From Bacteroidales bacterium OttesenSCG-928-M11 (lineage in GTDB: Bacteria > Bacteroidota > Bacteroidia > Bacteroidales > Azobacteroidaceae): a stretch of 46,289 bases of DNA. The position numbers were made by a program, and so were the translations under genes. The stretch spans positions 1-46,289 of the forward strand of contig JAJDGO010000006.1 in NCBI GenBank assembly GCA_030265685.1, read 5' to 3'. The notes beneath the pieces were generated by a model that saw only the letters and a list, made by a program, of their open reading frames with translations, had not been told where the DNA came from and made no database searches. Below are positions 16,983 through 25,658 of the stretch, piece after piece. How positions within the stretch are numbered: position 1 is the first letter of the stretch; each line of letters starts with the position of its first letter.

Positions 16983-17018
16983 AAAGAATAGGCCGCTCCA
17001 TTATAGAACAGCCTATTC
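16982..17018 (-). terminator. terminator of the EF-G-like gene
   Basis: GAATAGGC (16986-16993) pairs with GCCTATTC (17011-17018). On the minus strand the stem is followed by CTTTTTATT. It lies between convergent genes, 25 bases after the EF-G stop. The plus-strand side lacks a T run, so it mainly serves the minus strand. Confidence 0.7.
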
Positions 17019-17042
17019 CAATACAATTATCATGAAACGATT

Positions 17043-19199
17043 TTACTCTTCTGTTTGAGATGCTTCGTATTCTTTCAATAGTTTATCTTGTACATCTGTC
17101 GGAACAAGTTCGTAACCGGCAAACTTCATTGTAAACGACGCGCGACCTCCGGTAATAGAACTTAGCGAAGTCGAATAACTACTCATTTCTTTTAGAGGCA
17201 CCTTAGCCATCAATTTTTCATATCCTTTTTCAGAACTCATTCCCATAATCATTGCGCGACGGCCTTGCAAATCTCCCATCACATCACCCATATATTCAGC
17301 AGGAAGTGATACTTCTACATCATAAATAGGCTCAAGGATTTTTGGTCCTGCATTTTTGAAAGCTTCTGAGAATGCATTTCTTCCGGCAAGCATGAAAGAG
17401 ATTTCATTAGAATCTACCGGGTGCATCTTTCCATCATAAACAATAACACGTACATCACGAGCATACGAACCAGTTAATGGACCTTGCTCCATACGGCCAA
17501 GAATACCTTTTAAAATAGCCGGTAAAAAGCGAGCATCAATAGAACCTCCAACGATTGAATTAACGAAGACTAATTTACCTCCCCACTCAAGTGGATGTTC
17601 TTGAACATCACGTGCTTGAATCTTAAATTCTTGTCCATTGAATTTATAGACCTCCGGCATTGGTTTACCGTCTTCATATGGTTCGATTATTAAATGAACT
17701 TCTCCAAACTGCCCTGCTCCTCCCGATTGTTTCTTATGACGATAGTCGGCGCGAGCTTGTTTTGTAATGGTTTCACGATAAGGAATCTTAGGTTCTCCAA
17801 ACTCAATAGCCAATTTATCATTATTTTCTATACGCCATTTAAGAGTTTTCAAGTGAAACTCACCTTGTCCGGAAACGATGATTTGTTTTAATTCTTTTGA
17901 TTGTTCAACAATCCAAGTAGGATCTTCGGAACGCATACGAGAAAGAATCTCCATCATCTTCTCCGAATCTGCCTCGTTAACAGCTTTGATCGAACGGCGA
18001 TATTTTGAGTTAGGATACTTAATGAAATCAAATTTATTATCAATACCTTTTCCATTCAAAGTATTACCTGTATTAACATCTTTTAGTTTAACTGTAGCTC
18101 CAATATCTCCCGCTTGAAGTTCGCTAACTTCCGAACGAGTCTGCCCTGCTACAACAAACAGCTGAGAGATACGTTCTTTAGATCCGCGATCTTCGTTTAG
18201 TACATCGTCGCCAGATTTGATTGTTCCCGACATTACTTTAAAATAAGACACCCGTCCAATGTGTGGTTCTACCGTTGTCTTGAAGATAAATATACTTGGT
18301 GGGCTTTTTGGATCAGGACTTACGTCTTTTCCTTCTGCATTCTGTCTTGGAGGCATCTCGTTTACGTAAGGAACATTATTTCCTAAAAACTCCATCAAAC
18401 GACGAACACCCATATCTTTTCCTCCGGATGTACAAACCACCGGAAACATGCCGCGAGCAATTAAACCTTTACGGATTCCTTCACGCATTTCATCTTCTGA
18501 CAGAGAGCCATCTTCGAAAAATTTCTCCATTAAAGCTTCATCATTTTCTGCAGCAGCTTCTACCAAAGCAGCTTGTAGTTCTTTAGCTTTATCTATCTCC
18601 GAATCTGGAATATCTAAGATCTCCGGAACACCACCTTCTGGCTTCCATTGATACATTTTCATTTTAAGTACATCCACTACTTGATGAAAGTTTTGTCCAC
18701 ATTGCAAAGGATATTGTATCTGAATAACTTTACTTCCGTATGTTTCTTTCAATTGAAGAAGCACTTTATCGTAGTCTGCATTGTCTTTATCTAACTGGTT
18801 CACTACAAATATTACGGGAGTTCCTATTTTTTCCGTATTACGAAACATATTAATAGTCCCTACTTCCACTCCATATTGACCATTAATTACCATCAAAGCA
18901 GTATCTGTTACATTTAATGCGGCAATAGCACCTCCTGCAAAGTCATCTGATCCCGGACAATCAACAAAGTTCAATTTGCGATTGTTCCACTCAACACTGA
19001 AGATAGTAGAAAACACGGAGTATCCATATTCTTTCTCAACCGGGAAATAGTCAGTAACTGTATTTCCGTTGTCAACAGAACCTCTACGTTTTATAATACC
19101 ACTCTCAAAGAGCATAGCTTCTGAGAGAGTGGTTTTTCCTGATCCAGAACTGCCAATGATAGCGATGTTCTTGATTTCATTAGTTGGATATACTTTCAT
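17043..19199 (-). CDS. EF-G paralogue with a degenerate G domain (EF-G2 type)
   Basis: This 718-residue protein has all EF-G domains: the G domain (1-270), domain II near VSYFKVMSGTIKSGDDV, domains III-V including GQGEFHLKTLKWRI, and the C-terminal LQGRRAMIMGMSSE block. The P-loop GSSGSGKTT (16-24) is intact. Other GTPase motifs are altered: switch I reads EKEYGYSV instead of ERERGITI, DTPGH is DCPGS (80-84) so the catalytic His is Ser84, and NKMD is NQLD. A Bacteroides EF-G paralogue that lacks GTPase activity and supports gut fitness is known, and this protein fits that type. The housekeeping fusA must lie elsewhere. Confidence 0.88.
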   Translation of the reverse strand: MKVYPTNEIKNIAIIGSSGSGKTTLSEAMLFESGIIKRRGSVDNGNTVTDYFPVEKEYGYSVFSTIFSVEWNNRKLNFVDCPGSDDFAGGAIAALNVTDTALMVINGQYGVEVGTINMFRNTEKIGTPVIFVVNQLDKDNADYDKVLLQLKETYGSKVIQIQYPLQCGQNFHQVVDVLKMKMYQWKPEGGVPEILDIPDSEIDKAKELQAALVEAAAENDEALMEKFFEDGSLSEDEMREGIRKGLIARGMFPVVCTSGGKDMGVRRLMEFLGNNVPYVNEMPPRQNAEGKDVSPDPKSPPSIFIFKTTVEPHIGRVSYFKVMSGTIKSGDDVLNEDRGSKERISQLFVVAGQTRSEVSELQAGDIGATVKLKDVNTGNTLNGKGIDNKFDFIKYPNSKYRRSIKAVNEADSEKMMEILSRMRSEDPTWIVEQSKELKQIIVSGQGEFHLKTLKWRIENNDKLAIEFGEPKIPYRETITKQARADYRHKKQSGGAGQFGEVHLIIEPYEDGKPMPEVYKFNGQEFKIQARDVQEHPLEWGGKLVFVNSIVGGSIDARFLPAILKGILGRMEQGPLTGSYARDVRVIVYDGKMHPVDSNEISFMLAGRNAFSEAFKNAGPKILEPIYDVEVSLPAEYMGDVMGDLQGRRAMIMGMSSEKGYEKLMAKVPLKEMSSYSTSLSSITGGRASFTMKFAGYELVPTDVQDKLLKEYEASQTEE

Positions 19200-19291
19200 G
19201 CTATTAAAATATATAAGTTAAACATTTTGTTAACAAGCATCTTTATAAGAGTAGTTATTTTTCTTATAAAGACGGCGCAATGTATAAAAAA

Positions 19292-19318
19292 AAGCGCAAT
19301 CGAAGTCCGATTGCGCTT
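19292..19318 (-). terminator. terminator of the glyS-to-CCC-protein operon
   Basis: AAGCGCAATCG (19292-19302) and CGATTGCGCTT (19308-19318) form an 11-bp perfect stem with a 5-base loop. On the minus strand it runs into a long T tract. It is 23 bases after the CCC-protein stop. Confidence 0.9.
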
Positions 19319-19341
19319 ATGTTATACAACATGTTTCTTTT

Positions 19342-19722
19342 TTACATTGCCATTTCTATTCCGTAATAATCATAAAGGACAGACGGATCTTGAAAGATTG
19401 CCCAACCAAATACCGCAATTAGATAAATGTAAAAAGCAAGAAGGATTACAGACAATGCTATACCAATGATAGCACAAACTTTTCCAGCTTGAACATTTGA
19501 GTAAGAACTCTTGGTATATCTCAATGGCTGTTCGTTGTATTGTTTCGTTGCTGAATTAGCAAGAAAAAGAGTGATTATCCCCAAGATAAGACCCAATATT
19601 CCATAACAGCAACAGCCGATAATAGATACAATTCCTAATACTAAAATTAGAACTGCGTTGGGTAATGTTTCTTGAACTCCCTGATAGTTTTCTTCGTTAA
19701 TAGGTTCATAATTTGTTGTCAT
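19342..19722 (-). CDS. CCC-motif small membrane protein
   Basis: This 126-residue protein, read from the ATG at 19720-19722, has two hydrophobic regions at about 23-55 and 82-108. The first contains the triple cysteine IIGCCCYGILGLILGI (CCC at 37-39), followed by LANSATKQYNEQP. That pattern marks a family named for its CCC motif in Bacteroidota. An earlier in-frame ATG at 19800 would overlap the DUF2752 gene by 76 bases and add a non-conserved tail, so the later start is preferred. Two bases separate it from the DUF2752 stop. Function unknown; the two genes probably work together. Confidence 0.8.
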   Translation of the reverse strand: MTTNYEPINEENYQGVQETLPNAVLILVLGIVSIIGCCCYGILGLILGIITLFLANSATKQYNEQPLRYTKSSYSNVQAGKVCAIIGIALSVILLAFYIYLIAVFGWAIFQDPSVLYDYYGIEMAM

Positions 19723-19724
19723 AC

Positions 19725-20039
19725 TTAAAATATTTTTAGAGTGAATACTTTGTAAAAATAAAATACAATAATAATTAATGTACAAGCAATATAACCCCAC
19801 TTAATGATTGATGCACCATGTTGAAAATCAAATTTGATATGCAAACCCGCATACAAAAATAAGACAAGCATCGGGATTGTTGCCGGATATAGAACCAAAC
19901 TTTCCTTTAAGTTCCCCTCTAATAGAGCCAAAAAACTTCTTTGGAGACCACATCCCGGACAATCAACATGTAAAAAATGCTTACTCGGACAAGTAAGTAA
20001 ATGCTCTCTCAACCAATCGGTGAAGGAAATCCAAGTCAT
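19725..20039 (-). CDS. DUF2752 membrane protein
   Basis: This 104-residue protein shows the DUF2752 signature CPGCGLQRS at 27-35, then FLALLEGNLKESL and two hydrophobic helices (about 52-66 and 80-98). The two cysteines of CPGCG could bind metal or form a redox pair, but no activity is established. The gene starts three bases after the DPP5-like peptidase stop and is followed by the CCC protein, so it is co-transcribed. Confidence 0.85.
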   Translation of the reverse strand: MTWISFTDWLREHLLTCPSKHFLHVDCPGCGLQRSFLALLEGNLKESLVLYPATIPMLVLFLYAGLHIKFDFQHGASIIKWGYIACTLIIIVFYFYKVFTLKIF

Positions 20040-20042
20040 AGT

Positions 20043-22151
20043 TTACTTTAACCATTGATCAAACCAACGGAAAAACTCACGTTGAAACAATATTCCATTT
20101 TGTGGTTGCAATATCCAATGGTTTTCATCCGGATAAATCAACAAACGAGAAGGAATATTCATTAATTGAGCTGCATTAAATGCCATCATACCTTGAGTAG
20201 CTAATACACGATAATCAAGTTCTCCATGAGAAATCATGATCGGAGTATCCCAATTCTGAACAAAATGATGCGGGGAATTAGCAAAAGAGTTTTGAGCTAT
20301 TTTATTTGATTTATCCCAAAACGGACCTCCTAAGTCCCAATTCGGGAAAAATATTTCTTCTGTTTCCAGATATTTGGCTTCCATGTTAAACATTCCGGCG
20401 TGAGCAAAGAAAGCTTTGAAGCGTTTGTTGTGATTTCCTGCTATCCAATAAACCGAAAATCCTCCGTAACTTGCGCCCGTACATCCTAACCTTGTTTCGT
20501 CTACAAAAGATTCTGCAGCAACAGCATCGATAGCCGAAAGATAATCACGCATATTTTGGCCTCCATAATCACCACTAATTTGTTCATTCCAAGCTTGTCC
20601 GAAACCAGGAACACCATGTCTGTTAGGAGCAACAACTATATAACCATTCGCAGCCATCATTTGTAAATTCCAACGAGTAGACCAAAACTGACTTACCGTA
20701 TTTTGCGGACCACCTTGACAATATAAAATGGCAGGATATTTCTTTTTCGGATCAAAGTGAGGAGGATAAACGACCCAAGTAAGCATATCTTCGTTGGTTG
20801 TTGTCTTAATCCAACGTCCTTCTACATTACCCATTGTTAATTGATCTAAAATATCCGTATTCTCTTCTGATAAGTTTGTTTGTTCTTTTGTTTCAAGATT
20901 AACAGAATATACTTCCGGAGGACAGCTCATAGAGCGACGCATGCCCACTAAACATCCATCTGCTAAGGATACTGAAGTATAATCCCACTGACCTTTGGTT
21001 AGTTGTTCGATTTTAGGTTCAGTATACAAATCGGCAATAACAAATAACTGAGAAGTTCCTAATACATTTGAGACAATATATATTTTCGATCCGTCGGCAC
21101 TCCAACAATAATCGTCTACATTATAATCCCAACCTTTAGTCAGTTCTTTTCTCTCAAGAAATGCATCGTTTGTATTTTGGTCTTTATCAGCAAAAGAGTT
21201 TCCTGTAATAAACAATCGGTTACGATCCGACTCGTATCCGTCGCGCTCCATACTTAACCAAGCGATCGTTTTCTTATCCGGAGAATAAGAAGGATGAGCA
21301 TCATATCCCATCATACCTTCAGTTAGATTGGTAGTTTCCTTACTTTCTAAAGAATAAATATAAATATCCGAGTTAGTAGATAGAGCATATTCTTTTCCTT
21401 TCATTTTTTTAGAAGTATATGCAATTGCTTTTCCGGTAGGTTCCCAATCCAAATCGCTAATACCACCAAATGGTTTCAACGGACCTTCAAAAGGTTCGCC
21501 GTCCATTAAGTCAACAATATTGCTAAGACCTTTGCCATCATAATCAGCAACAAAAGGATGAGGGATAGTTGTTACCCATTCGTCCCAATGTTTATACATT
21601 AGATCGTCGATAACTTTTCCCGTAGATTTATCTAAATCAGGATAAGTTTCCGAACTTGGCACAAAGGATTTCACTTGAGAAATAAATAATAATTTAGTTT
21701 CATCAGGAGAAAATTTAAATCCCTCTATACTTGATTCCAAATTACTTATTTGTATGCGATTCGAACCATCTACATTCATTTCCCAAAGCTGGCCTTCATA
21801 AATAAATGCTATCTTTTCGCCATTCTTAATCCATTTTTCTCCACTCTCTCCTTTTGCAGAGTTAGTTATTTGTTTTTTATTGGTACCATCTATATTGACT
21901 GTAAAGAGCTCTCTATTTCTTTTGTTTTGAGCAATATCAGTATAAGTTACACCATAAAGAATTGTTTTTCCGTCGGGAGAAACAACTCCACCACTCACTT
22001 GTCCGAATTGATGTAATATTTCGGCAGTTAAGATTCCGTCTTGAACCGTAATAGTTGGTTTTCCAATAACAGAACCTTCCGATTCTTTCTTTTCGGCGCA
22101 AGAACTTAGCATAATAGTTAGAATTAATATTGGCAAAAAGAGTTTTTTCAT
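20043..22151 (-). CDS. S9 family prolyl oligopeptidase-type lipoprotein (DPP V-like)
   Basis: This 702-residue protein starts with a lipoprotein signal ending IMLSSC, with lipidated Cys18. An N-terminal beta-propeller (about 40-430) has WD40-like Tolb repeats such as SPDGKTILYG and SPDETKLLFI. The C-terminal alpha/beta hydrolase has the triad Ser561 (GASYGG), Asp646 (HGELDYR) and His678 (ENHWI). The family contains dipeptidyl peptidase V enzymes that release dipeptides in the periplasm, including that of Porphyromonas gingivalis. An envelope-bound role in peptide feeding is likely. It lies 18 bases after the FKBP gene in the glyS operon. Confidence 0.92.
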   Translation of the reverse strand: MKKLFLPILILTIMLSSCAEKKESEGSVIGKPTITVQDGILTAEILHQFGQVSGGVVSPDGKTILYGVTYTDIAQNKRNRELFTVNIDGTNKKQITNSAKGESGEKWIKNGEKIAFIYEGQLWEMNVDGSNRIQISNLESSIEGFKFSPDETKLLFISQVKSFVPSSETYPDLDKSTGKVIDDLMYKHWDEWVTTIPHPFVADYDGKGLSNIVDLMDGEPFEGPLKPFGGISDLDWEPTGKAIAYTSKKMKGKEYALSTNSDIYIYSLESKETTNLTEGMMGYDAHPSYSPDKKTIAWLSMERDGYESDRNRLFITGNSFADKDQNTNDAFLERKELTKGWDYNVDDYCWSADGSKIYIVSNVLGTSQLFVIADLYTEPKIEQLTKGQWDYTSVSLADGCLVGMRRSMSCPPEVYSVNLETKEQTNLSEENTDILDQLTMGNVEGRWIKTTTNEDMLTWVVYPPHFDPKKKYPAILYCQGGPQNTVSQFWSTRWNLQMMAANGYIVVAPNRHGVPGFGQAWNEQISGDYGGQNMRDYLSAIDAVAAESFVDETRLGCTGASYGGFSVYWIAGNHNKRFKAFFAHAGMFNMEAKYLETEEIFFPNWDLGGPFWDKSNKIAQNSFANSPHHFVQNWDTPIMISHGELDYRVLATQGMMAFNAAQLMNIPSRLLIYPDENHWILQPQNGILFQREFFRWFDQWLK

Positions 22152-22169
22152 TTTCTATTATTTATTTTG

Positions 22170-22658
22170 TTACGGATACATTATGATTTCTAATATTTCT
22201 ACTTCGAAGCCCAAAGTAGTATAGGCCGATATACTATTATAAGAAGTTGATCCATATCCTAAAGGCCAAGGAACCCAAACTTCCCATTTGTCGCCAACTT
22301 TCATGTTTTGGAGTGCGATAGACAAGCCTCTAACAACTCCGTTTACATTCAAAGTTGCCGGATAATTAATATCTTGATGACCACTATCGAACTCTGTTCC
22401 GGTATAATAAAAGCCTCTGTAAAGCACTTTAACTTGACTTGTTTGAAGAGGATATTCTGTTCCTTCTCCTTTTTCTAAAACTTTGTAATATACAGCATCA
22501 GCAACTCCCGGCAAACTGACTATACTATATTCCGGATCTTCTGCTAATTTTTCGTAAAATTTCTCGTTTTTGTCTCTCCATTCATCGTCATCTTCCACAC
22601 AAGCTGTAAAAGAAAAAGCGGAAAAGATAATCAATGCTAAATACAATACCTTTTTCAT
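22170..22658 (-). CDS. FKBP-type peptidyl-prolyl isomerase lipoprotein
   Basis: This 162-residue protein has a lipoprotein signal with Cys20 (FSFTAC). After an acidic linker, an FKBP domain (about 50-160) shows VKVLYRGFYYTGTEFDSG, then VNGVVRGLSIALQNMKVGDK and ending TTLGFEVEILEI. It should fold periplasmic or exported proteins by prolyl isomerisation. The active-site aromatic set is partly changed (YNSISAYTTLGFEV), so activity may be weak. Its start overlaps the glyS stop by four bases. Confidence 0.9.
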   Translation of the reverse strand: MKKVLYLALIIFSAFSFTACVEDDDEWRDKNEKFYEKLAEDPEYSIVSLPGVADAVYYKVLEKGEGTEYPLQTSQVKVLYRGFYYTGTEFDSGHQDINYPATLNVNGVVRGLSIALQNMKVGDKWEVWVPWPLGYGSTSYNSISAYTTLGFEVEILEIIMYP

Positions 22659-24202
22659 TGGGTAATTTGTTTTAATAAGGTTTTCATACTTACTTTATCA
22701 GTTATAATTTTTCCTAATTCAGAGATAGGAACTCGTTCTTGTAACATGGTATCGCGGTAGCGAATTGTTACACAATTATCAGTTAAAGTATCGTGATCAA
22801 TCGTAATACAATAAGGAGTTCCGATAGCATCTTGTCGACGATAACGTTTTCCTATCGAATCTTTTTCGTCATATTGGCAATGGAAATCAAATTTTAAGTC
22901 ATTCATGATTTCCTGAGCTTTTTCCGGCAAGCCATCTTTCTTGACTAAAGGAAGCACAGCCAGTTTAACCGGAGCAAGTGCTGGAGGAAGTTTTAGTACA
23001 ACTCGGGTTTCTCCGTTTTCGAGTTTTTCTTCTTCATAAGATCCTGCCAAAATGCTTAAAAACATTCTATCCACTCCGATAGAAGTTTCTACTACATAAG
23101 GTACGTATGATTCGTTCATTTCCGGGTCAAAATAGCGGAGTTTCTTTCCCGAAAATTGCTCATGACTGCTTAAGTCGAAATCAGTTCGTGAATGAATCCC
23201 CTCAACTTCTTTGAATCCAAAAGGCATTTGAAACTCAATATCCGTTGCAGCATTGGCATAATGAGCCAACTTATCGTGATCGTGGAAGCGATATTTCTTT
23301 TCTCCCAGCCCAAGAGCTTGATGCCATTTTATCCGGATTGTTTTCCATTTCTCAAACCAAGCTAATTCTTCGCCGGGACGAACAAAGAATTGCATCTCCA
23401 TTTGTTCGAATTCCCGCATACGGAATATAAATTGGCGGGCAACTATTTCGTTTCTGAAAGCTTTTCCTATTTGAGCGATACCAAAAGGAAGTTTCATCCG
23501 ACCTGTCTTTTGTACATTCAGGAAGTTTACAAATATTCCTTGAGCAGTCTCGGGTCTTAAATAGATTTTCGTTGCTCCGTCGGCCGTTGATCCCATTTCG
23601 GTGGCAAACATCAAGTTAAACTGCCGCACATCCGTCCAATTCTTTGTTCCGGAGATAGGACAAACGATTTCATAATCTACTATAATTTGCTTAAGTTCTA
23701 CTAAATCGTTATCATTTAAAGCATTTGCAAAGCGCTCATGAAGTTCTTCTTTTTTCTTTTGATTTTCTAAGATACGAGGATTGGTTTGGCGAAACATTGC
23801 TTCATCGAACGATTCTCCGAAGCGTTTAGCTGCTTTTTCTACTTCTTTATTGATTTTATCATCATATTTTGCCATCTGATCTTCAATAAGAACGTCGGCA
23901 CGATAACGTTTCTTCGAATCTTTGTTATCAATTAAAGGATCATTGAAAGCATCTACGTGTCCGGAGGCTTTCCATATGGTTGGATGCATAAAAATAGCTG
24001 AGTCAATGCCAACTACATTTTCGTTTAGCAGAGTCATACTATCCCACCAATAGCGTTTTATATTATTTTTCAACTCTACTCCATTTTGTCCGTAGTCATA
24101 AACTGCGCCTAATCCGTCATATATTTCTGACGAAGAGAATACAAATCCGTATTCTTTGCAATGAGAGATCAATTTTTTGAAGATATCGTCTTGTTGAGCC
24201 AT
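22655..24202 (-). CDS. glyS: glycyl-tRNA synthetase, dimeric eukaryote/archaeal-like type
   Basis: This 515-residue protein charges tRNA-Gly. The class II start is YGFVFSSSEIYDGLGAVYDY. Motif 2 is around FRNEIVARQFIFRMREFEQM, with ETAQGIFVNF before it. Motif 3 is near VVETSIGVDRMFLSIL, and an anticodon-binding domain follows (LAPVKLAVLPLVKK onward). Bacteroidota use this one-chain type rather than the alpha2-beta2 enzyme. It heads a five-gene operon down to the CCC protein. A 22-bp repeat array lies about 100 bases upstream of its start. Confidence 0.96.
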   Translation of the reverse strand: MAQQDDIFKKLISHCKEYGFVFSSSEIYDGLGAVYDYGQNGVELKNNIKRYWWDSMTLLNENVVGIDSAIFMHPTIWKASGHVDAFNDPLIDNKDSKKRYRADVLIEDQMAKYDDKINKEVEKAAKRFGESFDEAMFRQTNPRILENQKKKEELHERFANALNDNDLVELKQIIVDYEIVCPISGTKNWTDVRQFNLMFATEMGSTADGATKIYLRPETAQGIFVNFLNVQKTGRMKLPFGIAQIGKAFRNEIVARQFIFRMREFEQMEMQFFVRPGEELAWFEKWKTIRIKWHQALGLGEKKYRFHDHDKLAHYANAATDIEFQMPFGFKEVEGIHSRTDFDLSSHEQFSGKKLRYFDPEMNESYVPYVVETSIGVDRMFLSILAGSYEEEKLENGETRVVLKLPPALAPVKLAVLPLVKKDGLPEKAQEIMNDLKFDFHCQYDEKDSIGKRYRRQDAIGTPYCITIDHDTLTDNCVTIRYRDTMLQERVPISELGKIITDKVSMKTLLKQITQ

Positions 24203-24301
24203 TTTAATATCGTATTTATTTTGGGTGCAAAGTAAGTAATTTTTTGCAGATAAACAGGTCTATTTGAACAAAAATGAGAGGAATAGTAAAAGTTTCCTAA
24301 T

Positions 24302-24404
24302 AACTTGAATGAAGTTTTAGTATAACTTGAACGAAGTTATACAACAACTTGAGCAAAGTTATACAACAACTTGAACGAAGTTATAGTATAACTTTAAGAA
24401 AGTT
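24302..24404. repeat. 22-bp tandem repeat array 2
   Basis: Five AACTT starts are spaced exactly 22 bases apart, at 24302, 24324, 24346, 24368 and 24390. Each unit has the interrupted palindrome AACTTGAACGAAGTT, or a close variant, followed by a TATAC/GAACA-like linker. Units vary at several positions, unlike array 1. The shared unit with array 1 (18 of 22 positions) shows one repeat family at two loci 19.6 kb apart. No spacers, so not a CRISPR. Confidence 0.85.
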
Positions 24405-24456
24405 TCACTATTTTTTCGGCAATAGACTTTTGAGTTCATCAAAGTCGTATTATAAC

Positions 24457-24489
24457 GAGAGGGTTGTTCTCTCACGAGACAACCCTCTC
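24457..24489. terminator. hairpin, possible terminator of the sigma/anti-sigma operon
   Basis: GAGAGGGTTGT (24457-24467) and ACAACCCTCTC (24479-24489) form an 11-bp perfect stem with an 11-base loop. The plus strand has CCGTTTTAA nearby. The minus strand has no T run, so the direction is uncertain. Confidence 0.5.
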
Positions 24490-24626
24490 CTCCGTTTTAA
24501 TCAAAAAAGTTAGTTTATGAAAACAAATTCATCTACGAAAATGTCAAAAATATTCTCTTCCGAGAAATTCAAAATGTGTGTTAACCCATCGGTAATGATA
24601 ACCTTTTACAATCTACGCCTTTTATA

Positions 24627-25064
24627 TTATTCCTGTGTTTCTAACGAATCGGCCTTAAGTCCGTTTTGTTCCTCGATCAGTAATAGCAAAGCTGATGCTT
24701 TTGCTACAATTTCTTCGGGATCTTTAGTTGTTTCGGGCATCTCGGTAAAAGACTCCGAGAAAATAAGATCAATCTTTTTTTCCTGTTCGTAACGGGTATA
24801 AAATCCGATACCAAAGGTAAGGAAGAGCAATACTACTGCTACCGCCCTCAAGAGAGGGTAAAACTCGATCTTTTTCTTTGGAAACTGGAATCGCTTTTCT
24901 AGTTTCTCTGTTGATGTTTTCTTTTTCCAGGAAGCAAGTTCGTGGTACGACGACAAATCTTCCGGGATGTTTTTGTCCAAGAAGAAGCTTTGCAATTCTT
25001 TTTCTTCCTCGATTGAGGTTTCACATTGCCAATATCGTTCCAATAAATCTTTTATTCTATCCAT
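24627..25064 (-). CDS. membrane anti-sigma-like protein
   Basis: This 145-residue protein overlaps the upstream ECF sigma gene by 13 bases, the usual sign of an anti-sigma factor. The N-terminal 65 residues are cytoplasmic and charged (ERYWQCETSIEEEKELQSFF resembles the start of Bacteroidota anti-sigma helices). One membrane helix lies at about 69-89. The periplasmic part is short (about 55 residues) and lacks a FecR domain, so it is not a classical TonB-receptor-coupled regulator. What it senses is unknown. Confidence 0.75.
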   Translation of the reverse strand: MDRIKDLLERYWQCETSIEEEKELQSFFLDKNIPEDLSSYHELASWKKKTSTEKLEKRFQFPKKKIEFYPLLRAVAVVLLFLTFGIGFYTRYEQEKKIDLIFSESFTEMPETTKDPEEIVAKASALLLLIEEQNGLKADSLETQE

Positions 25065-25561
25065 GATTTCTTGTTCTCGAAATACTCTTTTACTTTCTGT
25101 CTTGCCCGAAAGAGATTAACTTTAACTTGTTCTTGTGTTATATTCAACGCCAAAGCAATATCTTTATAATTCATTTCTTCTATTTCCCGAAGCAAAAATA
25201 CGGTTCTTTGTTTTTCGGGCAATTGTTCTATGTACTGTTCCAGCAAAGACATTCGCTCTTCTGCCTCTAACTGGGATTGAATATCGGCTTTACTTTCTTT
25301 TATATCAAAATGTTCCGGGATAGATAGTTGTTGATTATCTTTAAGTTCCATCTTGTCTAAAGCAACATTCCGTGTAGAACGGATGCAATAGCCTTCCCAA
25401 TTGTCAACTTTCCCCCAGATTTCTCTTTTATTCCAAATCTTCAGCAATACATCTTGAACAACATCCTCTGCGTCTTGCTTGTTTCCTGTTATGCTTAACG
25501 CTAATCGGAATAGCTTATCGGCGAGAGGAAGTATTTTTTTTTGGAATACATCTGAATTCAT
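25052..25561 (-). CDS. ECF RNA polymerase sigma factor
   Basis: This 169-residue protein has sigma-70 region 2 (KQDAEDVVQDVLLKIWNKRE; then YCIRSTRNVALDKM) and region 4 (LPEKQRTVFLLREIEEMNYK, then the helix-turn-helix IALALNITQEQVKVNLFRAR). It lacks regions 1 and 3, as ECF factors do. It pairs with the anti-sigma gene downstream. A -7 box TAAATTTG (minus, 25610-25617) lies about 50 bases upstream. Target genes cannot be told from this window. Confidence 0.93.
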   Translation of the reverse strand: MNSDVFQKKILPLADKLFRLALSITGNKQDAEDVVQDVLLKIWNKREIWGKVDNWEGYCIRSTRNVALDKMELKDNQQLSIPEHFDIKESKADIQSQLEAEERMSLLEQYIEQLPEKQRTVFLLREIEEMNYKDIALALNITQEQVKVNLFRARQKVKEYFENKKSWIE

Positions 25562-25609
25562 ATCCTATTAGGTAGACGGTTGAAGTAAGTAAAATGTTAC
25601 AGTTGGCTA

Positions 25610-25617
25610 CAAATTTA
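25610..25617 (-). promoter_or_regulatory. -7 box of the ECF sigma gene
   Basis: CAAATTTA on plus reads TAAATTTG on minus. It is back to back with the queD -7 box at 25631-25638, so the two transcripts diverge from about 20 bases of DNA. Confidence 0.5.
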
Positions 25618-25630
25618 AGGAATTTATTTT

Positions 25631-25638
25631 TACCTTTG
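25631..25638 (+). promoter_or_regulatory. -7 box of the queD operon
   Basis: TACCTTTG matches TAnnTTTG. An in-frame GTG at 25638 overlaps it, so the real start must be the later ATG at 25659. No clear -33 element. Confidence 0.6.
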
Positions 25639-25658
25639 TGACAATAAATATTAAGTTA

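Larger units (their letters stand above)
24203..24626. other. intergenic region with repeat array 2 and a hairpin
   Basis: This 424-base gap holds the 22-bp array at 24302-24404 and a perfect 11-bp hairpin at 24457-24489. I see no convincing gene. A plus-strand frame from 24517 runs antisense into the anti-sigma gene and is rejected. Confidence 0.7.

Noticed and set aside
19723..19800. Upstream ATG for the CCC protein
   Set aside because: It would overlap the DUF2752 gene by 76 bases. The extra N-terminus is not conserved in style.
24517..24792. Plus-strand frame of 91 codons
   Set aside because: Its second half is antisense to the anti-sigma gene, with no promoter box or recognisable domain.
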